Assembly (NCBI RefSeq): GCF_042453785.1
Contig: NC_091671.1
Coordinates: 12,098,001-12,162,000, forward strand
Direction of reading: 5' to 3'
Source of the DNA: Malus domestica
Taxonomy: Eukaryota > Streptophyta > Magnoliopsida > Rosales > Rosaceae
DNA length: 64,000 bases
The notes under the pieces were generated by a model. It was given only the letters and a program-made list of their open reading frames with translations. It was not told the DNA's origin and ran no database searches. The first letter of the stretch is position 1. Each line of letters begins with the position of its first letter. A program made the translations under genes and the position numbers. Of the stretch, positions 12,935 through 22,491 are shown one piece after another.

Positions 12935-14836
12935 AGAAGGGGAATCGAAACCCAGTTATAAGGATGTAACTGCCCCTCCTATCATGGTTGCAGTTACTTT
13001 CAGTTTTCCAATTCCTTATAACCGTTCTCTATATTAATTTGAACAATACTTATAGTTTTCTCACCTTATATTATACATTGATCAACATGTATAAACTTCT
13101 TTATATTATATCTCCTTATAGTAATGTTATTTCATGTCTTCATTAGGTGTTTGATTCACTTCTCACATACAAGTTCTAACATCTCATACTGCAATTGAAA
13201 GCTTACCTGGTGTAGTTTGCACTCTCTACAATTTGCAGACGCTACTATTGTCAAATTGTTACGCTCTCATTGAACTGCCGGTAGACATGAGAAAATTGAT
13301 AAATTTACGGACATTAACGTTGGCAGATTGTTGCTCCCTTGCTAAATTACCCGTAGACATGAGGGAACTTACTAGTTTGCATTACCTCGATGTCAATGGA
13401 ACAAAGATAGAAGGGATGCCAGTGGAAATTGGAAGACTAAAAAGTTTGAGAACATTAACTGCTTTCGTTGTGGGGAAATCTACCGGGTAAAGTATTGCAG
13501 AACTAAAGGAGTTGCAGCAACTCCAAGGAAAACTTTCAATTTTGAATCTGCAAAATGTAGTTGATGTTGTGCATGCCTTGGAAGCCAATTTGAAGGATAA
13601 GAAAGAACTCAAGGACTTAGAGTTGGCATGGGGTGATGAGGACGTCAGTGATTCCCAAAAGGAGAGAGATGTGCTTGACAAGCTCCAACCTTGCATAAAT
13701 TTGGAGAAACTGACTATCAGATTCTATGGAGGAACTAGCTTCCCAAACTGGTTAGGAAGCTCTAATTCGTTCTCTAACATACAGTTCATGTGTATCAGTG
13801 ATTGTAGGTATTGTTTGTCCTTGCCAAGTTTTGGGCAGCTACCCACTCTTAAAGAGCTATGTATGATTTTGCTGCAGTACAGTGCTTGCCCAAAATGCAA
13901 TATCTTGAACGCTTGACTCTCAGCAATTGCCCAACCGTGTCGTCATTAGAGTTCCTATCACATGAGATGATGGCCGAATTGATGTCACTTGAGTATTTGG
14001 ATATAGAAAAGAGTTTTCGTTCAGTGAGGTCGTTCCCGTTGGGCGTTTTCCCCAAACTTTCAACTCTTGTAATCAATGGCTGTGAGAATCTGGAATCCTT
14101 TTCTGTTGAAGGAGTTGATCAAAACCTAAGCCATCTCAACCACCTGCGAATCTACGACTGTCCAAATCTGGCGTCTTTTCCCGACGGAGGACTGCCCACT
14201 CCCAACTTGAGACACTTGCAAGTCAATGGATGCAAGAATTTGAAGTCATTCCCCGAACGAATTCGCACCCTCACCGCCCTTGGAACGTTGGGCCTACACA
14301 ATCTTCCAAATCTTGTGTCATTTGCCTATGGGGGTTTGCCTCCCAACCTGCAGTATTTGTATGTTAGAAATTGCGACAGAGTGAGGCCTTCAGTGGAGTG
14401 GGGATTGCAAGGACTTGTCTCGCTTACAGAAGTTAGCATTGGTGGCGAGATCTGGGCAATGTTGCTCAAGGAACAGCTGCTCCCTACTACTCTTAACTCT
14501 GTCCGCATCGCTGGACTATCAAGTCTGAAATCGTTGGACGGAGAAGGACTTCGGCACCTCACTTATCTTCAAAAGCTATCTATTTATGGGTGCCCAAGTC
14601 TGGAGTTCCTTCCAGCAGAGGGACTTCAACACCTCACTTCTCTTCAACAGGTATCCATTTCTGAGTGTCCAAATCTTCAGTTCCTTCCAGAAGACGGTTT
14701 GCCACCATCTCTTTCTTTCCTGGAGATCTACTCTTGTTCCACCCTAGAGAAGAGGTACCAGAACAGGACCGGACGACGTTGGGCCAAGATATCTCACATT
14801 CCTTGCATACAGATAAATGACGAAGTCGTCGTATGA
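10783..14836 (+). pseudogene. CC-NBS-LRR disease resistance gene (RPP13-like type), decayed
   Basis: The reading starts at ATG 10783 (MAAALIGHAFISASIQ), a typical Rx-N coiled-coil start. The NB-ARC motifs appear in order: P-loop GMGGVGKTILARVLYND, kinase-2 KFLFVLDDLWN, RNBS-B, CNGMPLAAETLGGLLR (GLPL), RNBS-D CFVYCSFFPKGYQF and an MHD-like MHDLLNDLGQF. LRRs run from about 12,530 to 14,836. In-frame stops interrupt one frame at 11473, 11821, 11980 and 12214. Further breaks include a frame change near 12,300, another near 12,480-12,540, a stop at 13,488-13,490, and a frame change plus apparent loss of LRR sequence near 13,860. A 582-bp insertion or intron lies at 12606-13187. The last LRR block (13859-14836, 325 codons) is open. 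Intact relatives sense pathogen effectors in the cytosol; this copy cannot encode the full protein. Confidence 0.9.
12606..13187. mobile_element. Insertion (or unusual intron) in the NLR LRR region
   Basis: The LRR text LRFLDLSH breaks at 12605 and resumes as TAIESLPGVVC at 13188. The hexamer TCTCAT occurs at 12600-12605 and again at 13182-13187, consistent with a 6-bp target duplication. The interior is AT-rich with (TA)n tracts at about 12628-12646 and 12897-12931 and no coding capacity. It begins GTAAAC, a possible splice donor, but no AG acceptor sits at the matching right edge. No terminal inverted repeats were recognised, so the class is unknown. Confidence 0.5.
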
Positions 14837-14941
14837 GCTCTCTCATACAAACTTGTGCTTTTCGGCATTTCACTCTCTGGTATTTTGCATCTAATTAACT
14901 TCAATTAGTTTTAAAAATAAAAGACATGATAGATATAAGAA

Positions 14942-15408
14942 GAGTAAATTGTACAAATGGTCTCTCAACTTTAATCAAATTGGAGCAATGGTCCCTCAAC
15001 TAAAAATCCATTACCATTGGTCCCTCAACTTATCAAAATGTGTAGCTATAGTCCTTTTCATCAATTTTGTCAAAATTTTGTCAAAATAAGCTATGTTGGA
15101 ATGACCATTTTTATAATTAGGGTCTCTCAACTCATCAAAGTGTATAATTATGGTTATTTTCGTCAACTATGTCAAAAAATTTGTCAAAACGAGTTATATT
15201 GTAAGGACCATTGCTACAATTGGATTAAAGTTAAAGGACTATTTCTCCACTTGAATTAAAGTTCAGGGACCAATGGTAATAGATTTTTAGTTGAGGGACC
15301 ATAGCTGCACGTTTTGATAAGTTGAGGGACCAAAGGTAATGGATTTTTAGTTGAGGGACCATTGCTCCAATTGAGTTAAAGTTAAGGGACCATAACTACA
15401 ATTTACTC
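14942..15408. mobile_element. Mutator-type MITE with long inverted repeats
   Basis: The left end GAGTAAATTGTACAAATGGT is mirrored at the right end (GAGTAAATTGTAGTTATGGT on the other strand). Inverted similarity continues for over 100 bases through repeated 'ggtccctcaac' blocks. The flanks carry a 10-bp duplication, GATATAAGAA, at 14932-14941 and 15409-15418. Long TIRs and a 9-10-bp target duplication fit a nonautonomous Mutator-like element of 467 bp. There is no coding capacity. Confidence 0.8.
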
Positions 15409-15418
15409 GATATAAGAA

Positions 15419-16660
15419 TCATAGCATATTGATCAAATGTTTCGTTGCAGCATGGAAGACACACTATCCCTACATCTTCAACATTTTCGGATGGTATGGA
15501 GAGGATCAATCCAGCATGGTAAGCATCATAAGTGCAACATTTATAGGTACTCTTTCGTAACCGAATAATGTATTAACGTTTCAGAAATTACAAATTTTGC
15601 AATTTGTTTCTCATCTCTCCCATTTTCTTTGTTAAATCTTGTTTGCTCTGAATTATTCTCTAGCCTTATCCCTGGCGTCACTTATACAACATATATTGCT
15701 TTGGCAACTGACATTTTCTGACCAAGAATTTTTGGAATATGTTTTATTCCTGGACTTAAGGGAAAAATGATGCTGTTATATCTTAATGTCTCTGCATCCG
15801 TACTCCGGTTTCGGATTCATTCATTTCTTATTGAAAGCATGTATTGAAAGCATGCATGTTTCTTATATCAAAAATGATAAAAACCATCCGTACTGCTTAT
15901 TTTGGTCTGTAGAAACCTACTTTCGACATAGGAGGCACAAACTTGCATCTACAGTTTCCTCCTCCATTGGCATGCATGCTGTCTCTTTTTCGTTATTCAG
16001 ATTCCAGCTTGACGCTTGCGTAGATACGTTAAGCTCTTGTGGTTCCGATCACAAGATCGTAGCTGACAAATGGAAAGATGTGTGCAATTAAATCTTTCTA
16101 GGTGTGTTTTCCGATGATTCTTTTCGTTTCCGATGATCCTTAATCTTTTGAGTATCTAGCATCATCAAAATAGCAGTCATCATCTCTCTCAACCATAGAT
16201 GCCCGTGTTGAACAACAATCAGACCAACGGAGTCCTGCTCTTGGCTCTCATTTTTTTAGATCTATATGGACCAAATGCATATTAACCACATGATTATATT
16301 ACTTCCAACGATTTGCTTTTTCATTTTTTCTTTCCAAATATCAAAGATTAAAACTTGGTTTGTAAGGACAAAAAAAAAAAAAAAAAATGGAGATCCCGCT
16401 TGATAAAGGATCCATTTATGTATATATATGTATACAATATGTTAAATATACATATTTTTTGAGGTAAAATATGATTTTTAATTCCGAACCTAACGGATGA
16501 TTCCTTTTTTGGATATACTAAATATGGAATTTCACTATGTCTTGAATCAGTCTATTGATTAGAAAATATAAAACTGATATGTAAATACATTAACATATTA
16601 ATGTCAGAAACTTGAAATACATGCTCTTGAATCCTCACAAACACAGTCCTACAACAAGTC
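15419..16660. other. Intergenic DNA between NLR and PPR
   Basis: No gene is supported. A 101-codon frame at 15786-16091 has no family features. The stretch holds an adenine run at about 16371-16387 and one member of a 60-bp direct repeat (16163-16222). Early parts could be 3' untranslated sequence of the NLR. Confidence 0.5.
16163..16222 (+). repeat. Direct repeat unit 1 flanking the PPR gene
   Basis: The segment containing AATAGCAGTCATCATCTCTC and CAACCATAGATGCCC recurs at 19197-19257 with only a few mismatches by eye. The two copies bracket the PPR gene 3 kb apart in the same orientation. Confidence 0.75.
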
Positions 16661-16703
16661 TTTGATTTGTGAGCAACGATTGCTCTCAACTTGCTGACTT
16701 AAA

Positions 16704-18530
16704 ATGCTGAAGACGATGATGGGAACGATTGCTGTTTCTTCTTCTTCCTTCAAGGTTGGTTATGGCGGCAGCGGCAGCAGCAGCAGCAGGAGGCTTGTGA
16801 GAGGTATGCTGCCTCGTCTTCTTCAATCTTCTTCTGTTGTTTTCTTCAACGGTTACTTGGCTTTGTTTCACTCTCGAGCTTCTAAATCGACCGAATCAAG
16901 AAGCACCCAACAACACCAGCTTGTGAAAATCACTAATCTCGAGGATGCTCTCGACGTGTTTGACGAAATGCTTCAAAGGCGTCCTCTGCCTTCCGTTGTC
17001 CTTTTCACCCAAGTGTTGGGTCAACTTGCCAAGTTGAAGCATTACTCGACAGTCATCTCCTTGAATAACAGAATGGTTGCGTCCGGAATTCGTCCTAATG
17101 TTTATACACTAAACATTATCATTAATTGCTTTGGTCGTTTGGGGAAAATGGGGTTTGGCTTGTCTATCTTGGGAAACTTCTTCAAATGGGGTTTTGAACC
17201 AAATGTCGCGACCTTCAACACTCTAATCAACGGCTTTATTCTCCAGAATACAGTGGCGGAGGCAGCAACACTTTTCAATAAAATGTTGGACGGTGGTAAT
17301 TGTAAGCCGAACGTGGTTACTCTCGGTACCCTAGTAAAGGGCCTTTGCGCGGAAGGTAACGACACTGCAGCAATCCAATTGCTTAAGAAGATGGAAGAAG
17401 GGGTTTGCAAGCCTAACATAGTTATTTATAGCACGATTATCGACAGTCTTTGCAAAGATACTCTAGTTGTGGATGCATTGAACCTCTTCTCAGAAATGAA
17501 GAGTAAGGGTATTGCCCCAGATGTCATGACCTATAACTCTTTGATTCATGGAGTTTGCAAATTACAGGATTGGAAAGAAGCTACAAGATTGTTGAATGAA
17601 ATGGTGCGTAAACACATCTTTCCAAATGTGCACACATTCAGTGTCTTGGTTGATACATATAGTAAAGAGGGCATGGTCCAGGAAGCAAGGAGCTTGGTTG
17701 AAATGATGATTCAAAGAGATATCAAACCAGATACAATTACGTACAATTCTCTTATGGATGGTTATTGTTTGCTAGGAGAAATGGACGAGGCGAAAAAGGT
17801 TTTTGAAGTAATGCTTAGCATAGGCTGCATGGTTGGTGCTCATACTTATAACATATTGATAAACGGCTATGGTAAGAGTAAACGGATGGATGATGCCTGG
17901 ATGCTTTTTCTAGAAATGTTTCATAGGGGAGTGGTTCCAGATACTATTACTTATAACACTCTTATGGATGGGTTTTGCAAGATGGGAAGGATACAAGATG
18001 CACAAAACTTGTTCTCTCAAATGCAAGCTCATGGCCAACTTCCAGATGTTCGAACTTATAATATTTTGTTGGATGGCCTTTGTAAAAGCCACCAACTTTC
18101 TATGGTGGTTGAATTGTTGGAAGAGATGGAAAGGAAGAAGTTGGATTTTGATGTTGTAACTTACAATATTCTTATTGAAGGATTGTGCAAAGCTGAAAAA
18201 GTAGAATATGCATGGGATCTCTTTCGTAGTTTATCATCAAAAGGAACTCAACCTAATGTCAAGACATATACTATAATGATCAGTGGATTTTGTAATGGGG
18301 GGCTAACATGTGAAGCAGAAAACTTGCTAAGGATAATGAAAGGGAAAGGCTGTTCTCCAGATGATTGCATGTACAACACAATTATCCGAGGGTTTATCAA
18401 TAACAATGAGACATCAAGGGCGATGAGACTCATTCAAGAAATGGTGGATAGTGGTTTTTCTGCAGATGCATCAACTATGGAGTTGATCATTAATTCACCT
18501 GCTCTGTTGGCATTAATAGAAAAATCGTGA
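16704..18530 (+). CDS. P-class pentatricopeptide repeat protein, organelle-targeted
   Basis: An intact single-exon frame encodes 608 aa. Residues 1-50 are rich in Ser, Arg and Gly with few acidic residues, as in a mitochondrial or plastid presequence. From about residue 75 to 590 there are roughly 14 tandem 35-residue PPR motifs, for example ITYNTLMDGFCKMGRIQDA and VVTYNILIEGLCKAEKVEYA. No E, DYW or SMR domain follows, so it is a P-class PPR of the group that contains Rf-like proteins. Such proteins bind organelle transcripts and affect processing, stability or translation; the target is not predictable here. ATGs at 16704, 16716 and 16719 are all in frame; the first is taken. It sits next to a decayed NLR, and a short direct repeat flanks it. 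Confidence 0.93.
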   Translation: MLKTMMGTIAVSSSSFKVGYGGSGSSSSRRLVRGMLPRLLQSSSVVFFNGYLALFHSRASKSTESRSTQQHQLVKITNLEDALDVFDEMLQRRPLPSVVLFTQVLGQLAKLKHYSTVISLNNRMVASGIRPNVYTLNIIINCFGRLGKMGFGLSILGNFFKWGFEPNVATFNTLINGFILQNTVAEAATLFNKMLDGGNCKPNVVTLGTLVKGLCAEGNDTAAIQLLKKMEEGVCKPNIVIYSTIIDSLCKDTLVVDALNLFSEMKSKGIAPDVMTYNSLIHGVCKLQDWKEATRLLNEMVRKHIFPNVHTFSVLVDTYSKEGMVQEARSLVEMMIQRDIKPDTITYNSLMDGYCLLGEMDEAKKVFEVMLSIGCMVGAHTYNILINGYGKSKRMDDAWMLFLEMFHRGVVPDTITYNTLMDGFCKMGRIQDAQNLFSQMQAHGQLPDVRTYNILLDGLCKSHQLSMVVELLEEMERKKLDFDVVTYNILIEGLCKAEKVEYAWDLFRSLSSKGTQPNVKTYTIMISGFCNGGLTCEAENLLRIMKGKGCSPDDCMYNTIIRGFINNNETSRAMRLIQEMVDSGFSADASTMELIINSPALLALIEKS

Positions 18531-19683
18531 TGAAAGTGATTTGCATCTTTGTTTTGAAAAGTTTCGGTGCATCCCTTCCTTGAATGCTGCATTGGAAGGA
18601 GTTGTTCCACTACCGAGTCCAGTTCAGGTAACCATTCATTCATGCATCGCCTAGTGATGTTTGATGTATTATTAATTTAATGTATCAATTGATAGAGCAA
18701 CTTTTATGTCACTCTTCATTTAAGATTATGAAATCTGTTGGAGAAGCAGAATATCTGGACAGATATTATCATATTTATGGCTTGGTTTAACTTCTAAGGA
18801 CATTATCCATAAATAATTTTTTAAGGAGATGAGTCTGATGGAAGGAGCAATGGAAGAAATGATAGCTACAGTATACAGACGATGATTAATTGGGTCTTTT
18901 AGACATCAGAAATCTTCAGCATTGTTGAGAACATTAGTATTCTGAAGCTTCATTTCAACTGCAAATCCATAGTTGTGCAGTCTGATACGATAGATTATAT
19001 CATCTGTCACATACCTTGCCACACCATTATAATTTGTCTTTTGCTCGCTACTTGACCAGCCAAATTCAACGGAAGAAATTGAATTCGACTCATCTAAGTG
19101 CTGCACGGGATTTGCAGGAAACTTCATTTCAGACGTTACTCCCCGCAGAAGCTTGTTCTTGGATCCTGGCCTTGTTTCCTCAATCTTTCGGCATATCTCG
19201 CACCATCAGAATAGCAGTCATAATCTCTCTCAACCATAGATGCCCATCTTGAACAAACTATGGCCTGCAAGTTTGAAGGCATTCCTCTCATCCAGCAAGC
19301 TTCTTCCTCCCTTCAGCCTCAGCCTCACCATTGAGTCTGGTTTTTGGTTTCCTCATGTTCACATATGAATGGAAACTCTTTCGATCAAAAGGTTTTTCAG
19401 AGTTTAGATATTTTGGTTATTCTTTATGGTAAAGTGATAGTGATGATCATTCGAACTTGGGTCCAAAAAGTGTGAATACATTACGCATTATTCTTGTCAA
19501 TTGATTTAAAGCCCATAAAAAATGAGCACATTAATTGCGGTCCATTGATCTGATTCATATAGAAAAGAGAGAGTATATAGTTGAATTGTTCCGACCAATT
19601 GATCTCGCCAACGTAGATGATCTACAATTTAATTTGAACAAGTAATCCAAAAAAATAAATGGAAGGAGAAAAATGAAAATAAT
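18531..19683. other. Region downstream of the PPR gene
   Basis: The first part is probably PPR 3' untranslated sequence. The frames seen are short and family-free. It contains the second unit of the PPR-flanking direct repeat (19197-19257). Confidence 0.5.
19197..19257 (+). repeat. Direct repeat unit 2 flanking the PPR gene
   Basis: Same sequence as 16163-16222 (AATAGCAGTCATAATCTCTC, CAACCATAGATGCCC) and same orientation. It may mark an old segmental duplication around this PPR locus. Confidence 0.75.
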
Positions 19684-19756
19684 CGCCCACCGTGGGGCTC
19701 GAACCCACGACCACAAGGTTAAGAGCCTTGCGCTCTACCAACTGAGCTAGACGGGC
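19684..19756 (-). tRNA. tRNA-Lys (anticodon CUU)
   Basis: The minus strand reads a complete 73-nt tRNA. The acceptor stem GCCCGTC pairs with GGTGGGC before the discriminator base G, with one G-T type pair. The A-box region is TAGCTCAGTTGGTAGAGC, and the anticodon loop CTCTTAA gives CUU. The T-arm is GTGGGTTCGAGCCCCAC, containing the B-box GGTTCGAGCC. No intron is present. It reads AAG lysine codons. On the minus strand, T-rich sequence follows the 3' end and could terminate Pol III. All standard positions look intact. Confidence 0.96.
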
Positions 19757-20240
19757 TGGTTGTGAGTTTGGGACCCACATGTTATAAGACTTCATTTGTT
19801 CCTCTACCAACTGATTTTTTATTTTTTTTAAATGACAAAGTCAACTTTCATTATAATAAAAACTAGTACAAGGCTCAAAAAAGGATTGGAAAAACAACTA
19901 TATGGAAAGTAAAAGGCCCAAACAAAATGAGAACAACAATCCAAGAGACAACGGGAGGCCCACACAAGTTTTGGCCCAAAGGCAACAGAAAATAGACAAT
20001 AAAAATCTCTGAACTCCAGTAGCCAAGACCGCATCGCCGCCATTGTCACATCCTTGGTGGAAGCCAAACTTTGAACTGAGAAAGAAGACACCAAATCCAA
20101 GTCCCTTTCACGAACCCCTGCAAATATATACAAAGTATATTACGAGTAGAGAGTGAGGCTAAGGGGTATGTAAAATACCCAACACTTGGCCTCGATGGGC
20201 TGCTTGTGAGTTTTGGGACCCAAAGTAATAAGACTTATGC
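19757..20240 (-). repeat. Duplicated tRNA-Lys 5' flank split by a poly(A)-tailed insertion
   Basis: The 45 bases beyond the tRNA 5' end (GGTTGTGAGTTTGGGACCCA through ATAAGACTT) recur at 20199-20235 (GCTTGTGAGTTTTGGGACCC through ATAAGACTT). At 19802-19814 the tRNA-internal string CTCTACCAACTGA reappears, and 20194-20200 (GATGGGCT) resembles the tRNA 5' end. The simplest reading is a second partial tRNA-Lys copy broken by an insertion at about 19815-20190. Confidence 0.6.
19815..20190 (-). mobile_element. Probable LINE-type retroposon 3' fragment
   Basis: On the minus strand a noncoding 3'-end-like sequence ends in an A-rich tail at 19815-19831, as expected of a target-primed retroposon. No reverse transcriptase motif is present in this fragment. 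The family cannot be named from the tail alone. Confidence 0.4.
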
Positions 20241-20297
20241 ATTTATGGTGATGAACCACGCTTTAAATGGTGCGTTTTAAATCGTGTTTATGCAGCA

Positions 20298-20308
20298 ATT
20301 CCACATCG
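20298..20308 (+). promoter_or_regulatory. Upstream sequence element (USE) of a U6-type promoter
   Basis: ATTCCACATCG differs by one base from the plant snRNA USE consensus RTCCCACATCG. It lies 24 bases upstream of the TATA element at 20333-20340, the spacing typical of plant Pol III snRNA genes rather than the longer Pol II spacing. Confidence 0.75.
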
Positions 20309-20332
20309 ATCGACTCTTAAGTCTATGAATGC

Positions 20333-20340
20333 TTTATATA
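20333..20340 (+). promoter_or_regulatory. TATA box of the U6-type promoter
   Basis: TTTATATA ends 23 bases before the U6 start at 20363, in the standard position. Confidence 0.75.
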
Positions 20341-20362
20341 CTGTCCGTATACAGCGCAGCTT

Positions 20363-20464
20363 GTTCCTTCGGGGACATTCCATAAAATTGGAATAATACA
20401 TAGAAGATTAGCATGGCTCCTGCGCAAGGATGACATGCATAAATCGAAAAGTAGTCCAAATTTC
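20363..20464 (+). ncRNA. U6 snRNA, diverged copy (possible pseudogene)
   Basis: The sequence aligns end to end with plant U6 (102 nt). It begins GTTCCTTCGGGGACAT and contains AAAATTGGAA, AGATTAGCATGGC and CTGCGCAAGGATGACA, ending AGTCCAAATTT with a T-run after it. About a dozen positions differ from the usual plant sequence as I know it, mostly C-to-T or G-to-A changes. The spliceosomal ACAGAGA box reads ACATAGA, which would impair U6 function, while the AGC triad is intact. The USE and TATA are correctly placed, so transcription is possible. I judge it a probable pseudogene with an intact promoter. Confidence 0.85.
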
Positions 20465-20767
20465 TTTTTTAATTCCTTTCCGTTTGCAGATCAATTTTTC
20501 TTTTGATTCCTTCATCTCCTCTGCTTCCAATGAAGTAAGACTATGCTCACAAATTTATTATACTCAGTCGGAACATTTTCCTACTTATAACGAAATAAAT
20601 TGCCGTTAGTTGGAATCTAATTACAAGTTTTTAGATTTGTAGAGATGTAGAGTAACATATAAAATTAGCATGCATGCATATCCAGCATTCGAGTTTCCAC
20701 TAATTGCAAATGTATCAATTTTTTTTTCTTTTTATTATTTTTATTTTATTTAATGCAACGATAGGTG

Positions 20768-21370
20768 ATTTTCATTAAACAAAGGTTATTACGTATGGTA
20801 AACTAAGGCAGAGAATCCTCAAGGAGGAAATCTAAAATTATGGTCGGTGGACAGTCTAACCAAATACATTCATGGGGAACTGTAAGACCAAATCTAGCTA
20901 GACGATGGGCAACCGCGTTGGCTTGGCGGCGTGAATGGGAAGAGGAAGCTTCAGTGATCGTCGACAACAAAGCCTTGATATCCTCAATAATCTGCCCAAC
21001 TGGGGAGAGATTAGTCGAGGTGACCCGCAATGCTTCAATGAGGTTTGCACGGGTTGGGACGTAGTCGTTGCAAAGCTGCCATACACACACTTTGACCTTC
21101 GGGGGAACTCGAGATTTCCACAATTTGTTCCAGAGTTTGGCAGTGGGAGTCAAAGAAACCAATGATGAGTCGGGGCTGGAGAAGAATTTCTCTTGCCACA
21201 TAATAAGCACTTCGAACCGAGAATAAGCCATTCTTCTCATGATGCCAACCAAGTGTGTCCAGTGGGGCTCGGATGCTAATCGGGATGGACCGAATGAGAT
21301 TGGTTTCCTCCGTAGAGAATACGGAGATAATGTTAAAACTGTCCCACATCGGTGGGTGCAAGAAAACCAA
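20768..21370 (-). mobile_element. LINE remnant: zf-RVT and RNase H-like end
   Basis: On the minus strand, text such as NGLFSVRSAYYVAREI and LWKSRVPPKVKVCVWQLCN is the zinc-binding RVT segment of plant non-LTR retrotransposons. RRQANAVAHRLARFGL is the end of their RNase H-like domain. The two lie much closer than in full elements, so the catalytic part of the RNase H domain is deleted between them, and they are read in overlapping frames. The reverse transcriptase and endonuclease are absent. It is a 5'-truncated, decayed LINE. Confidence 0.8.
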
Positions 21371-21519
21371 AGGGGTTTAAATAGTATTACCTCACTTTAA
21401 CTAATACCGAAAGCTCTTGTAGTAAAACTCTACACTTAAGGATTGTGCAGGTGATTAAGTTGGACAATATCGATGTCGTTAGAGTGAGACGGACTCGGCG
21501 ATCCAAAAATTCCAACAGA
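21340..21519 (+). repeat. USE/TATA-bearing short repeat (possible small LTR or snRNA-derived)
   Basis: The segment starts TGTCCCACATCGGTGGG and ends CCAACA. It contains a perfect USE (GTCCCACATCG, 21341-21351) and TTTAAATA at 21376-21383, with the same 24-base gap as the U6 promoter 1 kb upstream. I recall similar sequences with a following 'gacaatatc' block as dispersed repeats in many dicots. No snRNA body follows, and no target duplication is seen. Confidence 0.35.
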
Positions 21520-22491
21520 TAAGGCCCTCTTTCCTCCAGCACTTTAGAACCAGATCAATCAAATCAGAGACTATATGATACCACCATATCCAAGCTTCCT
21601 TTATCAAACTCTACTATGAACAAATCTTCGCCGCCAGTAAAACTTCCGACTGGTGAAAGGGTTTCAATTAGTAGTATTGGTAATTTCACTTTGATCCCAA
21701 ACTTTCATTGACTGACGTATTACGAATTGCCTCTTTTTTGGTTAATTTGATATCCGTTAGTCGTTTAACAAAATCCCTTCGATGCCCCATAACATTTTTT
21801 TCCAGATTTTTGTGTCTCATAGGACCTGGGGACGAGAAAGATGATCGGGTGGGCTAGACAACGTGGAGGTCTTTACGATTTCACCAAACCAAACAGTAGC
21901 TTGCACCACTTCACCTTCACCTAGTTTACCAAGGAATTTCAAAACAACAGAAATTGAAATGATAAAATTTTATTTCCTAAAATTTGTGAATTCTTTTGTT
22001 TGGTTACCTAAAAAAACAATGGAATTTGAATACGGAATTTGTTATTTTTAAACAATAGGATTATTAGAATTCCAATTATATGCATTTTTATGCCATATCT
22101 TTTGCTGTGTTCAAATCTTCTACACTCATAAACTTAATACATGTCAGTCAATAATAAATATTACAAAGAGGCCACACACAATAAGTGCAATTAATTTGAC
22201 GCTTTTATAAATTATAACAAAACGAAAACGCACATCCATCACAGAAACGAGAGAGAAATGAGAGAGGTGATATTATTAGTTTCGTCAGCTGAAGTTTCTC
22301 AAATATCACATTCAAAACCTGCTTGCTGCAACACCTAAATTTTTCTCCCGATATCTTTTCGAGGGGTTTAAGATTCGAATTTGAGATTAACTTATGATTT
22401 TTAATCTCCCTGTTTCTCTTCTATGTGACAACTATATCTTTTCTACCACTCAAATAGTAGACAGACAGATTAGCATACACTATTGTATTCC
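21520..22491. other. Intergenic DNA downstream of the PDI gene
   Basis: No gene or element is recognised. The right part presumably contains the PDI 3' untranslated region. Confidence 0.5.

Noticed and set aside
20803-21252. A 149-codon host gene on the minus strand
   Set aside because: Its two recognisable blocks are zf-RVT and RNase H of a LINE, brought together by a deletion.
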